64,000 nucleotides of DNA from Theionarchaea archaeon (GTDB lineage: Archaea > Methanobacteriota_B > Thermococci > Methanofastidiosales > SZ-28-30): NCBI GenBank assembly GCA_018992685.1, contig JACVGT010000019.1:89365-153364 (forward strand). The letters run 5' to 3'. Position 1 is the stretch's first letter; every line of letters starts with the position of its first letter. Positions 8,557-17,628 of this stretch are shown here, in pieces. The translations under genes and the position numbers were made by a program. The notes beneath the pieces were generated by a model. That model was given only the letters and a program-made list of their open reading frames with translations, was not told the origin of the DNA and did not search any database.

Positions 8557-10386
8557 ATGAGAATGCTTGAAGTAGAGCCAGGGTACTACCTGGATGAATC
8601 CCAGGTGATGGTAGCCCCACAGGACCAGGATTTCATGTCACTGTTGAAAGACTACTATGTCATAACGAAAGATGGTCAGTACCTGTTTGCTTCCCAACAG
8701 ACAGGAAGAAGGCCTGACAGAGTCTTCTATATGGTGCCTCCGGGGTACAGGCTGGGAAAGAACCAGAAAGCTTTTGACCCGGAGACAGGACACCAGCTCT
8801 ACGCCATTGTGAAAGAGTATCTCAGAACCGTTCCTACCATCGTTCAGGATGGAATTCAGGGGGATCCGGGATATGAAACGGGGATCAGGGTGGTCATAAG
8901 CATAGAGAATCCACACAGTGCGTATCTTGGTTGGTTTGGAAAGCTGATGATTTTTCCTCCCAAAAAGTCCGTGAAGGTGAGCTGCTTCAACTACATTGTA
9001 CCAGAAAGACTTCCCACACGGTACATCACGAAGATCAGGAGCGTCTGGCCTGATTACAGCCCCGGTGAGCCCATTACGCTGTATGACTTTACTGGCATTG
9101 AAACGGATGTACGACGGGTGATCAGTCTGGGAGTGGACTACTTCGGTGGTGCCTACAAGAAGCCCAACCTGACAATGGTGTGGAACAGGGGGGAGTATGA
9201 CGGTCTCATATCATACCATGCTGGATGTACAAGGGACATGGTCATGAAAGGACTGAGTGGTACGGGGAAGACCACGCTCACGGTGGGACCAACCATTGAA
9301 CAAGATGACGCACTGCTTGGAATTCCCGAATACACCAACGGAAGAATCGCCCGTGTCCGTATCATAGGACTGGAGGCTGCAAGCTTCGCTAAATCAGAAG
9401 AACTCACCCCGGAAAGCCCCGAGTGGGAAGGGTTGATGAAATCCAGGTCCGTGGAATCAGGAACCCGCCACATTGTCCTGGCCCTGAATATTGATTGTGA
9501 GGGTGTGTTCTTTGTCACAAGGACAAGCGGCAATCACAGAGTCAGAGTCCCCCTGAAAATACCGGGACATCCCATTGGCTCACTCCTGTGCACAGACTAT
9601 ACACAGAGCAGGACCACCAATGGACGATTCATCTTCCAGTTCAACGAGCTTAATAAAGAGTGGAGCAGGGAGCCCCTGTACCTGAGATGCGAAGGTCTTG
9701 CTTTCAAGAGAGCCACCATTCTTGATCCCGTATTCCGGGTCCTTGACCCTCTCATGGCTGTCGCCCTAGACAGTGCCTGCGAGACCAAGATAACCTCAGC
9801 CATTGCTGGCCAGACAATTGGAAAAAAAGTCATGTCCTATGCCGCAACTGATTTCATGGCAGGCGAGGAATCCCGTCAGGCTCTGCTGAAGCTGACAGTA
9901 TATCAGGATCTGGGACTGGATTTCTCAGGGGGCCTGTTGTTCTTCATAGTGAATTCCGGATACTATGGAAGTACAGAGAGGAAAAAAGGAGAGAAGATAC
10001 CAGTGAAGGACACGAAGAGACTCATCGATCTAGTCATCCATAAGAGAATTAAGAAGTGGCTGCCACATCCCATTTTCAGGTATCTGATTCCGCACCCAGA
10101 AGAACTTGAATGTGAACACTGCATAAAAAACTACGCACGACGGTTTAATCCCCTGAATTACTACAGCCCTGAGAAGGTCCTGGAGCTGGCAAGAAGGGAC
10201 ATAAAAGAGAGAACAGCCTTTCTGGAGGGGCTATTCGGTAATGAAGAGGGCGGAGACGAACTATATGAGGTTATCCATGTGTGGGACTCACTTGACCTTC
10301 CCACTGTCGATGAGCTGGAGGCTTTCTATGAAGCACACTATGCTGTAACCGAGGAACCCCTGACTCAGGCTCTTTACTGGTTTTGA
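8557..10386 (+). CDS. Divergent ATP-type phosphoenolpyruvate carboxykinase-like protein
   Basis: About 609 residues. The PEPCK P-loop is clear: GLSGTGKTTLT (about 233-243). It is followed by a kinase-2-like EQDDA and GLEAASFAKSEEL, matching the NFEGGCYAK segment of ATP-PEPCK. Before it, DYFGGAYKKPNLTM resembles the YAGEMKKGVFT segment. The family interconverts oxaloacetate and phosphoenolpyruvate using ATP. The protein is longer than usual (about 530) and much of its N-terminus is unfamiliar, so substrate and phosphate donor are uncertain. The frame is open from 8488, but that part overlaps promoter elements; ATG 8557 is preferred. Confidence 0.7.
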   Translation: MRMLEVEPGYYLDESQVMVAPQDQDFMSLLKDYYVITKDGQYLFASQQTGRRPDRVFYMVPPGYRLGKNQKAFDPETGHQLYAIVKEYLRTVPTIVQDGIQGDPGYETGIRVVISIENPHSAYLGWFGKLMIFPPKKSVKVSCFNYIVPERLPTRYITKIRSVWPDYSPGEPITLYDFTGIETDVRRVISLGVDYFGGAYKKPNLTMVWNRGEYDGLISYHAGCTRDMVMKGLSGTGKTTLTVGPTIEQDDALLGIPEYTNGRIARVRIIGLEAASFAKSEELTPESPEWEGLMKSRSVESGTRHIVLALNIDCEGVFFVTRTSGNHRVRVPLKIPGHPIGSLLCTDYTQSRTTNGRFIFQFNELNKEWSREPLYLRCEGLAFKRATILDPVFRVLDPLMAVALDSACETKITSAIAGQTIGKKVMSYAATDFMAGEESRQALLKLTVYQDLGLDFSGGLLFFIVNSGYYGSTERKKGEKIPVKDTKRLIDLVIHKRIKKWLPHPIFRYLIPHPEELECEHCIKNYARRFNPLNYYSPEKVLELARRDIKERTAFLEGLFGNEEGGDELYEVIHVWDSLDLPTVDELEAFYEAHYAVTEEPLTQALYWF

Positions 10387-10483
10387 CACAAAGACAATAT
10401 TTCGGTAAGGAATTGTACTTTTTTCAACATAGAGACGACATTTTTAACAAAATGTTTAATAAGGTGGGGAATATGAACACTGT

Positions 10484-11420
10484 ATGAAATCAATCGAAGA
10501 CGCTGTCAGATTCAGGTATTTGAATATACGCACTGACAGGTCACGAGCTATCCTGAAGATACAACACGTACTCATAGGCGCCCTGAGAGAGTTCCTCACA
10601 GAACATGGATTCTGCCAGATTCTGGCACCTGTGGTGGGTCCAGTTACTGATCCGGGTATCAGAGGGGCTGGCATCGTTCACTTTGATTTTTATGGAACGT
10701 CCTACGCCATTATGAGCAGTATGATTCTGTACAAGCAAATGGCTTTGGGCGCTTTTGAGAGCATTTTTTCTCTGTCACCCAATGTGCGGCTTGAGGAAGC
10801 ATCCACCATTGACACCGGAAGGCATCTGGCTGAATTCTACCAGCTTGACCTTGAGTCTGCCAGGAAGAGTTGCCAGGAGATGATGGACCTGGGAGAAGGA
10901 ATGATATGTCACTCTATGGACGCAATACGAGAATGCTCGGAGGAACTGGATACCCTGGGCAGACATCTTCCTTCTTTACACCCCCCCCTTCAAGAGGATA
11001 GCCCATAGAACACTTGAAGAACAGCTGTCCATACACGGTGAAATACCGTTTGAGAAAGAATATGATCTTTCCAGGGCTTCTTCAGAACCATTTTGGATCT
11101 ATGATTATCCTGTGGGGTCTCGAGGGTTTTACTACCTGGAAAAAGATGGGGTTCTCAAGTCCATGGATTTGATCATGCCTGAAGGGTTTGGAGAAGTCAT
11201 CTCCGGGGGAGAACGAGAGGTTAGATATGAGGAAGTGAGAAGGCTCCTCACGAAAGAGGGAATTGCTGATGAGTACTCCTGGTATCTGGATATGTTGAAG
11301 GCAGGTGTCCCGCCTTCAGCAGGATTTGGGTTGGGCATTGAACGGTTTACACGCTATGTGTGCGGGCTGGACCACATCTGGGAGAGTTCCCCCTTCCCAA
11401 AAGTTCCCGGTATTCCATAA
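10484..11420 (+). CDS. Archaeal asparagine synthetase related to AsnRS (frameshifted)
   Basis: A class II aminoacyl-tRNA synthetase-like catalytic domain without an anticodon-binding domain, as in the archaeal asparagine synthetase AS-AR, which makes asparagine from aspartate, ammonia and ATP. Class II motifs: FSLSPNVRLEEAS, EFYQLDLE, and motif 3 GFGLGIERFTRYVCGL followed by ESSPFPKVPG. The frame breaks inside a run of eight C at 10981-10988: frame 1 stops at 11008, while the matching sequence (PPFKRIAHRTLEEQ) continues in the next frame to 11420. One C fewer restores a single protein of about 311 residues. A sequencing error or a recent frameshift are both possible. Confidence 0.75.
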
Positions 11421-11537
11421 TGGTGATGGATACGTGGTGACTCAGGGTTCCAGGAGCACAGGCAGGGGAATCTGCACTTTAATCTCCTGTAATTCGTGGA
11501 TAGAGAAGAGAGGAGTCTGTCCTCCTCCACCACATTC

Positions 11538-11858
11538 TCAGAATTCTCGAGCAACAGGCCTGTGGGCATTCCATAGTTGAGCCGGATTGAGACAGGTGAA
11601 TTCCTTTGAAAGGCAGGGAGCTATCAGTGACATAACATTCCCTCCACCACTGATCCATTTTTCCCACGCCTGTTTGGCGCGGCCGTCGGAAGCGTACAAT
11701 CCCATGCTCTTGAACGGTTCCAGACTCTCCTGGTCGTACAGGAAACTCCATATCGCCAATTCCATTTCAAGGTCCTGAGTTAGCTTGAAAAACCTTTCAA
11801 CAAATTCGGCTTGTTCTGATTCGCTGCTCTCCCAACCTGGAGGACTGGAATCTGTGTG
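11538..11858 (-). pseudogene. Read-through tail of the lipoprotein gene beyond an in-frame TAG
   Basis: In the same frame as the gene at 11859-12629, codons continue after TAG as HTDSSPPGWESSESEQAEF, then VERFFKLTQ and FLYDQESLEPFKSMGL. These have the character of the last part of a TIM-barrel glycosidase-like protein. The likely original codon is TGG, since E-I-G-W is a common pattern at this place. The open frame ends at 11538, though the true C-terminus may be earlier. Confidence 0.5.
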
Positions 11859-12629
11859 CTAGCCAATCTCAACAAATGCGATGGGGTTTTGTGTGTGCTG
11901 TTGAATGTCTGTGTAGTAGTCTGCGGGGATTTTTGAAGGCGTCTCATATATCAATCCCGGATAGGTGGTGAAGGCTGCAATGTCTGAAGCGAATCTATCA
12001 AGGAGGAACCAGTGAGCAGTCTCTGGATCATTTGCACCGCCATATAATCCGCCGTTCAGTCCTTTCATTTTTTCCAGTTGAAAGACAGTGAAGACCACAG
12101 TGCTTGGTGACACTTCTTTCACTGCATCATACACCTCACGGTAGAGCGTGACGAATTTCTCAAAGTCAGCAGGGGACTTTTGATAGAGAACATTCACCTC
12201 AATGCCGAAGCCGAGATATTCGGGGCTATGTGTTCGGGCAAAGGTGACTGCACTGGTCACGTAAGTCTGGGTTGTCGCTTCATTCAGGGGGCGTGCTACC
12301 CTTCCAGTAGACTGTGTGAAAAATTGAGTTAATACGAGGGGAGTATAGTGGTAGGTTGAAGCCAAGTCTGTTATGACGGCTGGACCGCCCCTGTCTGTCT
12401 CAAGCTCAATCCAATCTCCAGTCCAGGATATGATTTCTCCTGCCAGGACCGCTTTCTCAAAGAACTCTGTGAAATCATCAGCCCGGAAGCTCTTTGGAGA
12501 AAGACTGACACCTTTCAGTGGAATGGATTCCCTTCTGGTTTCTGCCAGATGACTGTCTTCCTGCCCAATGCAGGTAGTCAGTAGGGCCACAATGACAAGG
12601 ATGATCATTATTCCTGCTGGGTTCTTCAT
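11859..12629 (-). CDS. Lipoprotein with glycoside-hydrolase-like fold, cut by TAG
   Basis: A 256-residue exported protein. Residues 1-22 form a signal peptide with a lipobox-like LLTTC, so membrane anchoring through a lipidated cysteine is likely. The rest looks like a TIM-barrel glycosidase-like domain: EIISWTGDWIEL, then GFGIEVNVLYQ, VVFTVFQLEKMKG, AAFTTYPGLIY and, at the very end, NPIAFVEIG followed by TAG. The barrel's last strands lie after the stop (see 11538-11858). The product is therefore truncated unless TAG is suppressed. No specific sugar substrate can be named. Confidence 0.6.
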   Translation of the reverse strand: MKNPAGIMIILVIVALLTTCIGQEDSHLAETRRESIPLKGVSLSPKSFRADDFTEFFEKAVLAGEIISWTGDWIELETDRGGPAVITDLASTYHYTPLVLTQFFTQSTGRVARPLNEATTQTYVTSAVTFARTHSPEYLGFGIEVNVLYQKSPADFEKFVTLYREVYDAVKEVSPSTVVFTVFQLEKMKGLNGGLYGGANDPETAHWFLLDRFASDIAAFTTYPGLIYETPSKIPADYYTDIQQHTQNPIAFVEIG

Positions 12630-12815
12630 GGCATCGTCTTGTTCTCACCAGTTAAGTGGTTTACCCTTGCAGGGCCAGGAGACCCAGAAGCTGAACCCAG
12701 AGATTCCAGTCCTCCCGGTGTTGCCTTCTTGTGCTGTAGCGACGGCATTCATTTCCGTGCCGGCCCCACCCTTGTGAACAAAAACCCTTTTGTAGGTCGA
12801 GGTCTGAGATAGCTC

Positions 12816-13340
12816 ATGAGGATCGCCATTACAGGGACCCCGGGTGTGGGAAAGACTTCTGTAGCAAGAGAAATATCTGAAGCATTGGGACTAACCCTTA
12901 TCGACATATCTGCAGTGGCTGAGAAAAGTGGGGCAGTAGTGGGAAAAGAAGAAGACAGTCTGGTGGTGGATGTAGAGACCGTGAAGAAATCTCTTGAATC
13001 GGTGGATAATATCGTTATCGATTCACATTTCGCAGAAATGTTCGATGTGGATTTCGTGTTTGTGCTGCGCTGTGAACCCTCGACTCTCTGTGAGAGATTG
13101 AAAGCGAGAGGATATTCACAGGAAAAGATACGGGAGAACGTTTTGGCCGAGATACTGGACTATTCTCTGCAAAATGCTCTCACATTTCACCAACCAGAGA
13201 AGATCTTTGAAATTCTTGAGAATCCTGTCCGAGAAATAGTGAGTGTCATTAACAATCCAGATACCAAGAGAAGCGCAGCCTGTGGGAGTAAAACCCAGTT
13301 CCTCACTGAAGAGAATTTAGCCTTGGTGAGAGAATGCTAA
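12816..13340 (+). CDS. AK6/Fap7-type adenylate kinase
   Basis: A 174-residue P-loop kinase of the archaeal AK6 family. The P-loop GTPGVGKTSVA is at about 7-17, and a lid-like stretch RLKARGYSQEKIRENVLAEI lies near 90-112. AK6/Fap7 proteins combine adenylate kinase activity with a role in small ribosomal subunit maturation; that role is known from eukaryotes and archaeal homologs and is not shown here. The tail (TKRSAACGSKTQFLTEENL) extends beyond the usual fold. It lies on the same strand as the SPL-like gene, 91 bases apart. Confidence 0.85.
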   Translation: MRIAITGTPGVGKTSVAREISEALGLTLIDISAVAEKSGAVVGKEEDSLVVDVETVKKSLESVDNIVIDSHFAEMFDVDFVFVLRCEPSTLCERLKARGYSQEKIRENVLAEILDYSLQNALTFHQPEKIFEILENPVREIVSVINNPDTKRSAACGSKTQFLTEENLALVREC

Positions 13341-13431
13341 CCTGTCTGCTGGAGGCAGGTTCATATGATGTGATGAAGACAGGATACTCACACCATGAAC
13401 CTTTTTTAGCAATGGGAACGTAGGGTTCACA

Positions 13432-14265
13432 ATGATCATTCGGGAGTTTGATCCCTGGAAGTCACGCCTGTGTACCTGTCCACCCAAATACTCTCTGAAT
13501 CCCTACACAGGATGTGATCATCGATGTGTGTACTGTTATATTACGGGGTACATTACGAATGCTTTCCACTGCAGGCCAAAATCTGATCTGTTGACCAGTT
13601 TGAAAAGGGAATTGAAGAAGATCGACAGCCATAAAATCATCTCTATGGCAAACAGTTCAGATCCCTACCCTCAGCTGGAGAGGAAGATGGAATTGACCAG
13701 GAAGGTGGTTCTCCTGTTTGCCAGGGAGAACTTCATGTTCCACATTGTCACCAAGTCTGATCTCGTAACCCGGGACATTGATGTGTTGAAAGATGCAGCC
13801 TGCGCTGTTGCAATCACGATTACCACCATGGACGAGGTCCTTGCCAGGAGGCTGGAACCAGGGGCGCCTCCTCCTGAAAAGAGAGTTGAAGCACTGAGAC
13901 GACTGAAAGAGAGCGGAATTCCAGTCTCTGTGAGAATTGATCCCATTATCCCTGGGGTTACAGCCCCTGAAGAAGTGCTTCAACAGGTCCCCTTTGTCGA
14001 CCATGTGACAGCTTCCACACTGAAACTGCGACCTGATGCAATCAGGAGAATGATGGCAGCAGTTCCAGAGGTAATGGCAACTCTGAAACCCCTCTATACC
14101 GAAAGGATTGGAAATGCCCTGTACTTACCTGAAAGAGTCCGGTTTCATACGTTGAACTCACTTGAAAAAGCGTGCAGAGAGAACAACGTGTCATTTGGCA
14201 CCTGCAGAGAAGGGTTGAACAGTGGAAGTAGCTGTGATGGGAGTCATCTTATACGTGACAGGTGA
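13432..14265 (+). CDS. Radical SAM protein of the SPL-like family
   Basis: A 277-residue radical SAM enzyme. The [4Fe-4S] cysteines are C28, C32 and C35 in GCDHRCVYCY, just after SLNPYTG, the usual context in spore photoproduct lyase-like radical SAM proteins of prokaryotes without spores. Further family features are NSSDPYPQLERKMELTRKVV and VSVRIDPIIPG. The biological substrate of the archaeal members is not established; DNA photoproduct repair should not be assumed. The C-terminus has additional cysteines (C..GTCREGLNSGSSC). Confidence 0.85.
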   Translation: MIIREFDPWKSRLCTCPPKYSLNPYTGCDHRCVYCYITGYITNAFHCRPKSDLLTSLKRELKKIDSHKIISMANSSDPYPQLERKMELTRKVVLLFARENFMFHIVTKSDLVTRDIDVLKDAACAVAITITTMDEVLARRLEPGAPPPEKRVEALRRLKESGIPVSVRIDPIIPGVTAPEEVLQQVPFVDHVTASTLKLRPDAIRRMMAAVPEVMATLKPLYTERIGNALYLPERVRFHTLNSLEKACRENNVSFGTCREGLNSGSSCDGSHLIRDR

Positions 14266-14291
14266 GAGAGTTCCCACCGGGTGTAGTGCAA

Positions 14292-14804
14292 TCAGATAGG
14301 CTGAGAAGCCTCAATAGCCTCTCGGGCAAATTGGTCCTTCTTGCATGATATACAGTAAGATTCAATGTTGTTCCTGTCCTTATCAAGGAGTCCGACCTTT
14401 TCTATCTTCTTTCTGATCTCTTCCATGTGTCTCCTGGTAGTAATCACTTTCCCACATCCCTGACACAGGATAAGGTCATGTTCAATCTCATCATAGGACT
14501 CTGCCCTGTTTAAGGTGGCCATTTCAAACTTCTGGGTAAGGTTGATCCCCTCCCAGGGGCAGATATCCTGGCAGCTCCGGCAAAAAATGCACAACCCATG
14601 GTCGATTCTCATGGTCCTGGTCTTTTTCTCATCTACAATGGTGATGGCCTTTGGGGGGCACACCGCAGCGCAGGCGCCGCACCCAACGCACTCATCGGTG
14701 AACTCTGTCCTCCCTCTGAATCCTTCAGGGGCTGGAGAAGGCTCAAACGGATATTTTACTGTAAAAGGTTTCTTAAACAAGGAAAATAGTGCTTCAAGTT
14801 CCAT
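14292..14804 (-). CDS. Hydrogenase iron-sulfur subunit (MbhN/NuoI-like)
   Basis: Last gene of the hydrogenase operon; 170 residues. Two [4Fe-4S] motifs relay electrons to the small subunit: C39, C42, C45, C49 and C72, C75, C78, C82. The C-terminal third, absent from minimal NuoI, carries two further pairs, C114/C117 (CQGC) and C151/C154 (CISC), as in some formate-hydrogenlyase-type subunits, possibly a zinc site. It is cytoplasmic and docks on the peripheral arm. The start overlaps the NuoH-like stop. Confidence 0.9.
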   Translation of the reverse strand: MELEALFSLFKKPFTVKYPFEPSPAPEGFRGRTEFTDECVGCGACAAVCPPKAITIVDEKKTRTMRIDHGLCIFCRSCQDICPWEGINLTQKFEMATLNRAESYDEIEHDLILCQGCGKVITTRRHMEEIRKKIEKVGLLDKDRNNIESYCISCKKDQFAREAIEASQPI

Positions 14805-15688
14805 TAAATCACCACCCTTACGAGATCAATGACTGCCAGAACCGCCATGTATTTCCAGAAGAAAACAAAACTCTGTTCTGTCTTCACCCTGGCTGAAATG
14901 ACCTTGATAAAAATGAACAGGAGCCACAACAGCCCACCAGTAATCAAGAACATCCACCAGTTCTGCCAGAAGAACAGGATAACTACCAGAGAGATCACCG
15001 TAAACACTTTGACCTGGTTGGAAAGGGTGAAAATTGCCAACCTGTACCCGGAGTACTCCACCAGAGGTCCTCCCAGAATTTCCTGTTCGGCTTCTGGTAT
15101 GTCGAAGGGTTGCAACCCGATCTTGGCGGGTACAATGCTCAAGAAGGCAATGCAGGCAAAGGGAAGCTGGTAGAACAACATGCCGTGAACTTCCTGGGCC
15201 TCAGCTATTCCTGTCAAGGAAAAACTGCCTGCCCTCACTGCCACCGCCACAATGGAAATTGCCAGGGGCAGTTCATAGGCAAAGAGCTGGGTTACTTCTC
15301 TCGATCCTCCCACAGCGCCAAAGGGGCTGGCTGAAGAAAATCCTCCAACTGCCAGCATGATTGACGACATGTTCAGCACATAAATGACCACAATCACATC
15401 GCCAGCAAAGGACAGTCCCCACACCGGGAACAGCATGGGCACCACCAGGATAGAAGCCAGAGCAATGATGGGAGCCCAGGTGAACAGAGCGCCCGCTTTC
15501 TCAGGCCTAACACTGTCTTTGGACAGTAACTTCACGAAATCATAGAAGGGCTGCAAAAATGGTGGGCCACGTCTGTTCTGCATGCGTGCTCTCACCTTTC
15601 GGTACATCCCTGCATACAGGAACGTCATCACCGAGGTGAATAACAGCCCCGGAATGATGAAAATCGAAATCAATGGATTGAGACTCAT
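14804..15688 (-). CDS. Membrane anchor subunit of group 4 hydrogenase (MbhM/NuoH-like)
   Basis: A membrane protein of about 294 residues with roughly eight helices. The family signature follows helix 1: RARMQNRRGPPFLQPFYDFVKLL. A second signature, FDIPEAEQEILGGPLVEYSG, contains the acidic loop proposed to couple electron transfer with ion movement. A longer frame exists, but the ATG at 15688 has an AGGTGAT site before it and follows the large-subunit stop closely, so it is preferred. Confidence 0.92.
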   Translation of the reverse strand: MSLNPLISIFIIPGLLFTSVMTFLYAGMYRKVRARMQNRRGPPFLQPFYDFVKLLSKDSVRPEKAGALFTWAPIIALASILVVPMLFPVWGLSFAGDVIVVIYVLNMSSIMLAVGGFSSASPFGAVGGSREVTQLFAYELPLAISIVAVAVRAGSFSLTGIAEAQEVHGMLFYQLPFACIAFLSIVPAKIGLQPFDIPEAEQEILGGPLVEYSGYRLAIFTLSNQVKVFTVISLVVILFFWQNWWMFLITGGLLWLLFIFIKVISARVKTEQSFVFFWKYMAVLAVIDLVRVVI

Positions 15689-15692
15689 GATA

Positions 15693-16778
15693 TCACCTAT
15701 CCGTACAGCAGAAACACGGGTCAATGCTTGCCAGCGTAATAGGAACGTCACCCAGGGTGTCCCCCTCCAGCATCACCGGGACTGCCTGTACATTGGCATA
15801 TGTGGGGGCACGTATTTTCACCCGCTCAGGATAAAAGGTGCCGTTGGACCTGACATAGTGGAACACTTCTCCGCGAGGAGCTTCGTATCTTCCAACTCCT
15901 TCGCCAGGTGGGATTTCTTTCACTGGAACTGCTATTTCCTTTCCCTTCAACCCCTTGAGAGCTGCTACTGCCTGTCTGATGATTTTCACTGATTCGAAAA
16001 CCTCAAGGAGCCTGACTTTTGCCCTGGCCATATTATCTTCTTCATCCAGGACGATTTTCTCGAAGTCCACTCTATCATATGCAAGGTGTGGATCATCCTT
16101 CCTCACATCAACAGCATAGCCTGACGCTCGGGCCAGAGGACCTACTGTACACAGCCTCCGTGCATCGTCTCTGGGCAGTGTCCCAGTTCCTACCAGTCGT
16201 GCTCTGATGGTCCTGTTTCTCAGGAAAGAATCAATGTAGTGTTCTGTCCTGCGCTCCACAACCTCGAGAGCGGTCAGCAGACCCGGGATCTGCTTTTCAG
16301 TGATGTCCTTCCTGCATCCTCCAACAGTATTCCATGCGTAATGGTTCCTGTTACCCGTTATTGTTTCAAGCTGATCCAGAACGAATTCTCTGTCTCTCCA
16401 CGTGTACATGAACAGTGTTTCAATCCCTATTATTTCAGCAGCTATTCCCGCCCACAACAAGTGGGAGTGAATCCTTTCCAGCTCAGCAATGATCATCCTC
16501 GAGTATTCAGCTCTTTCAGGCAGTGTGACACCAGCAATGTCCTCTACTGCCTGTGTGAATGCCAGAGGATGGGACATGGAACAGATGCCGCAGATTCGTT
16601 CCACCAGTAGTATGTCCTGTTCATAGGTTTTTCTTTCTGCAAGCTTCTCTACGCCTCTGTGGTTGTATCCCATGGTAATATCTACGTTGATGACTTTTTC
16701 TCCTTCTGCATACACTTTCAAGCGCTCAGGTTCTGCCAGAGCCAGGTGCTGGGGTCCAAATTGTACAACGACATCCAT
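15693..16778 (-). CDS. Group 4 [NiFe] hydrogenase large subunit (MbhL/NuoD-like)
   Basis: A 361-residue catalytic subunit. Both nickel-binding cysteine pairs are intact: RICGIC near the N-terminus (C63, C66) and DPCFCC at the very end (C355, C358). An intact site means H2 production or oxidation is chemically possible; related complex I and Mbx-type subunits have altered motifs here. The protein ends only three residues after the last ligand, so no separate C-terminal processing peptide is visible, as in other group 4 enzymes. Between NuoC-like and NuoH-like genes, in Mbh order. Confidence 0.95.
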   Translation of the reverse strand: MDVVVQFGPQHLALAEPERLKVYAEGEKVINVDITMGYNHRGVEKLAERKTYEQDILLVERICGICSMSHPLAFTQAVEDIAGVTLPERAEYSRMIIAELERIHSHLLWAGIAAEIIGIETLFMYTWRDREFVLDQLETITGNRNHYAWNTVGGCRKDITEKQIPGLLTALEVVERRTEHYIDSFLRNRTIRARLVGTGTLPRDDARRLCTVGPLARASGYAVDVRKDDPHLAYDRVDFEKIVLDEEDNMARAKVRLLEVFESVKIIRQAVAALKGLKGKEIAVPVKEIPPGEGVGRYEAPRGEVFHYVRSNGTFYPERVKIRAPTYANVQAVPVMLEGDTLGDVPITLASIDPCFCCTDR

Positions 16779-16779
16779 T

Positions 16780-17199
16780 TCAATACCTCCTCAAAGGATA
16801 TTCTGTATAGTCATCAGGAAGGAACAGGTGCCGGGGATCGGGGTGATTGACCACAATGATACCCATCATTTCCATGGCTTCCCTCTCGTACCAGGCTGCA
16901 GATGGGTAGAAATCAGATATGGTCTCAATCCTGGGATTTCCCCGTGGAGCAGACGTCTTCAGGCTCACCTGCAGGGGGGTAATCTCGAAGTGATAGACCA
17001 GTTCCAGCTCTTCGCCCAGGTCCACAGAAGAGATCACTGAGAGGTGGCCTCCCATATCCTGAAAGAGCTTGACTGCCTGTCTGTGGGATCCATTCTGCAC
17101 CTTGATAAATACTCTGTTTCTCCGCGTCGGGGTAACCTCCAGCACATTCTCCCTGAGATGAGTTCTCAACATTTCTTTCAACTCCGGAACAGTGACCAT
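16780..17199 (-). CDS. Hydrogenase subunit MbhK/NuoC-like
   Basis: A 139-residue peripheral-arm subunit. The family motif lies near the C-terminus: ISDFYPSAAWYEREAMEMMG followed by HPDPRHLFLPDDY. It has no cofactor of its own and helps assemble the large and small subunits. It begins directly at the small-subunit stop and ends one base before the large-subunit start region, so it is translated as part of the operon. Confidence 0.9.
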   Translation of the reverse strand: MVTVPELKEMLRTHLRENVLEVTPTRRNRVFIKVQNGSHRQAVKLFQDMGGHLSVISSVDLGEELELVYHFEITPLQVSLKTSAPRGNPRIETISDFYPSAAWYEREAMEMMGIIVVNHPDPRHLFLPDDYTEYPLRRY

Positions 17200-17628
17200 T
17201 TACTCACCCCACAGAGCATTCAGTGCCGTGACAACCCCGTGCAGAATGGCCTGAGGCCTCGGTGGACATCCCGGAATGTATGCAGCCACCGGAATTACCT
17301 TGTCCGCAGGGCCATATGATGCATAGGTCTCATTGAAGATGCCTTTGGTGATGGCACAGGAACCAATGGCTACTGCAGCCTTTGGGTCCATGGTTTGCTC
17401 ATATAATCGTTTCAGTACATCCCTTGTCTTTAGTGTAATAATTCCAGTCACTACGATGATATCTGCATGACGAGGATTTGGCTTTAAGACTCCTCCAAAC
17501 CGTTCCACATCAAACCGGGGGGCAAGAGCGGCCAGAACTTCGATATCGCAGTTATTGCATGACCCGCAGCTCACGTGAAGCAGCCAGGGGGATTTCTTCC
17601 TGCAGTAATTCACCATTTTATCCAGCAT
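17200..17628 (-). CDS. Hydrogenase small subunit (MbhJ/NuoB-like)
   Basis: About 142 residues. It carries the cysteines for the proximal [4Fe-4S] cluster: CGSCNNC (C21, C24, C27), GSC (C91) and PGC (C121). This passes electrons to the nickel-iron site. A GTG lies five codons upstream, but the ATG at 17628 overlaps the stop of the preceding MrpD-like gene (TAATG), the usual coupling in this operon, and is preferred. Confidence 0.92.
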   Translation of the reverse strand: MLDKMVNYCRKKSPWLLHVSCGSCNNCDIEVLAALAPRFDVERFGGVLKPNPRHADIIVVTGIITLKTRDVLKRLYEQTMDPKAAVAIGSCAITKGIFNETYASYGPADKVIPVAAYIPGCPPRPQAILHGVVTALNALWGE

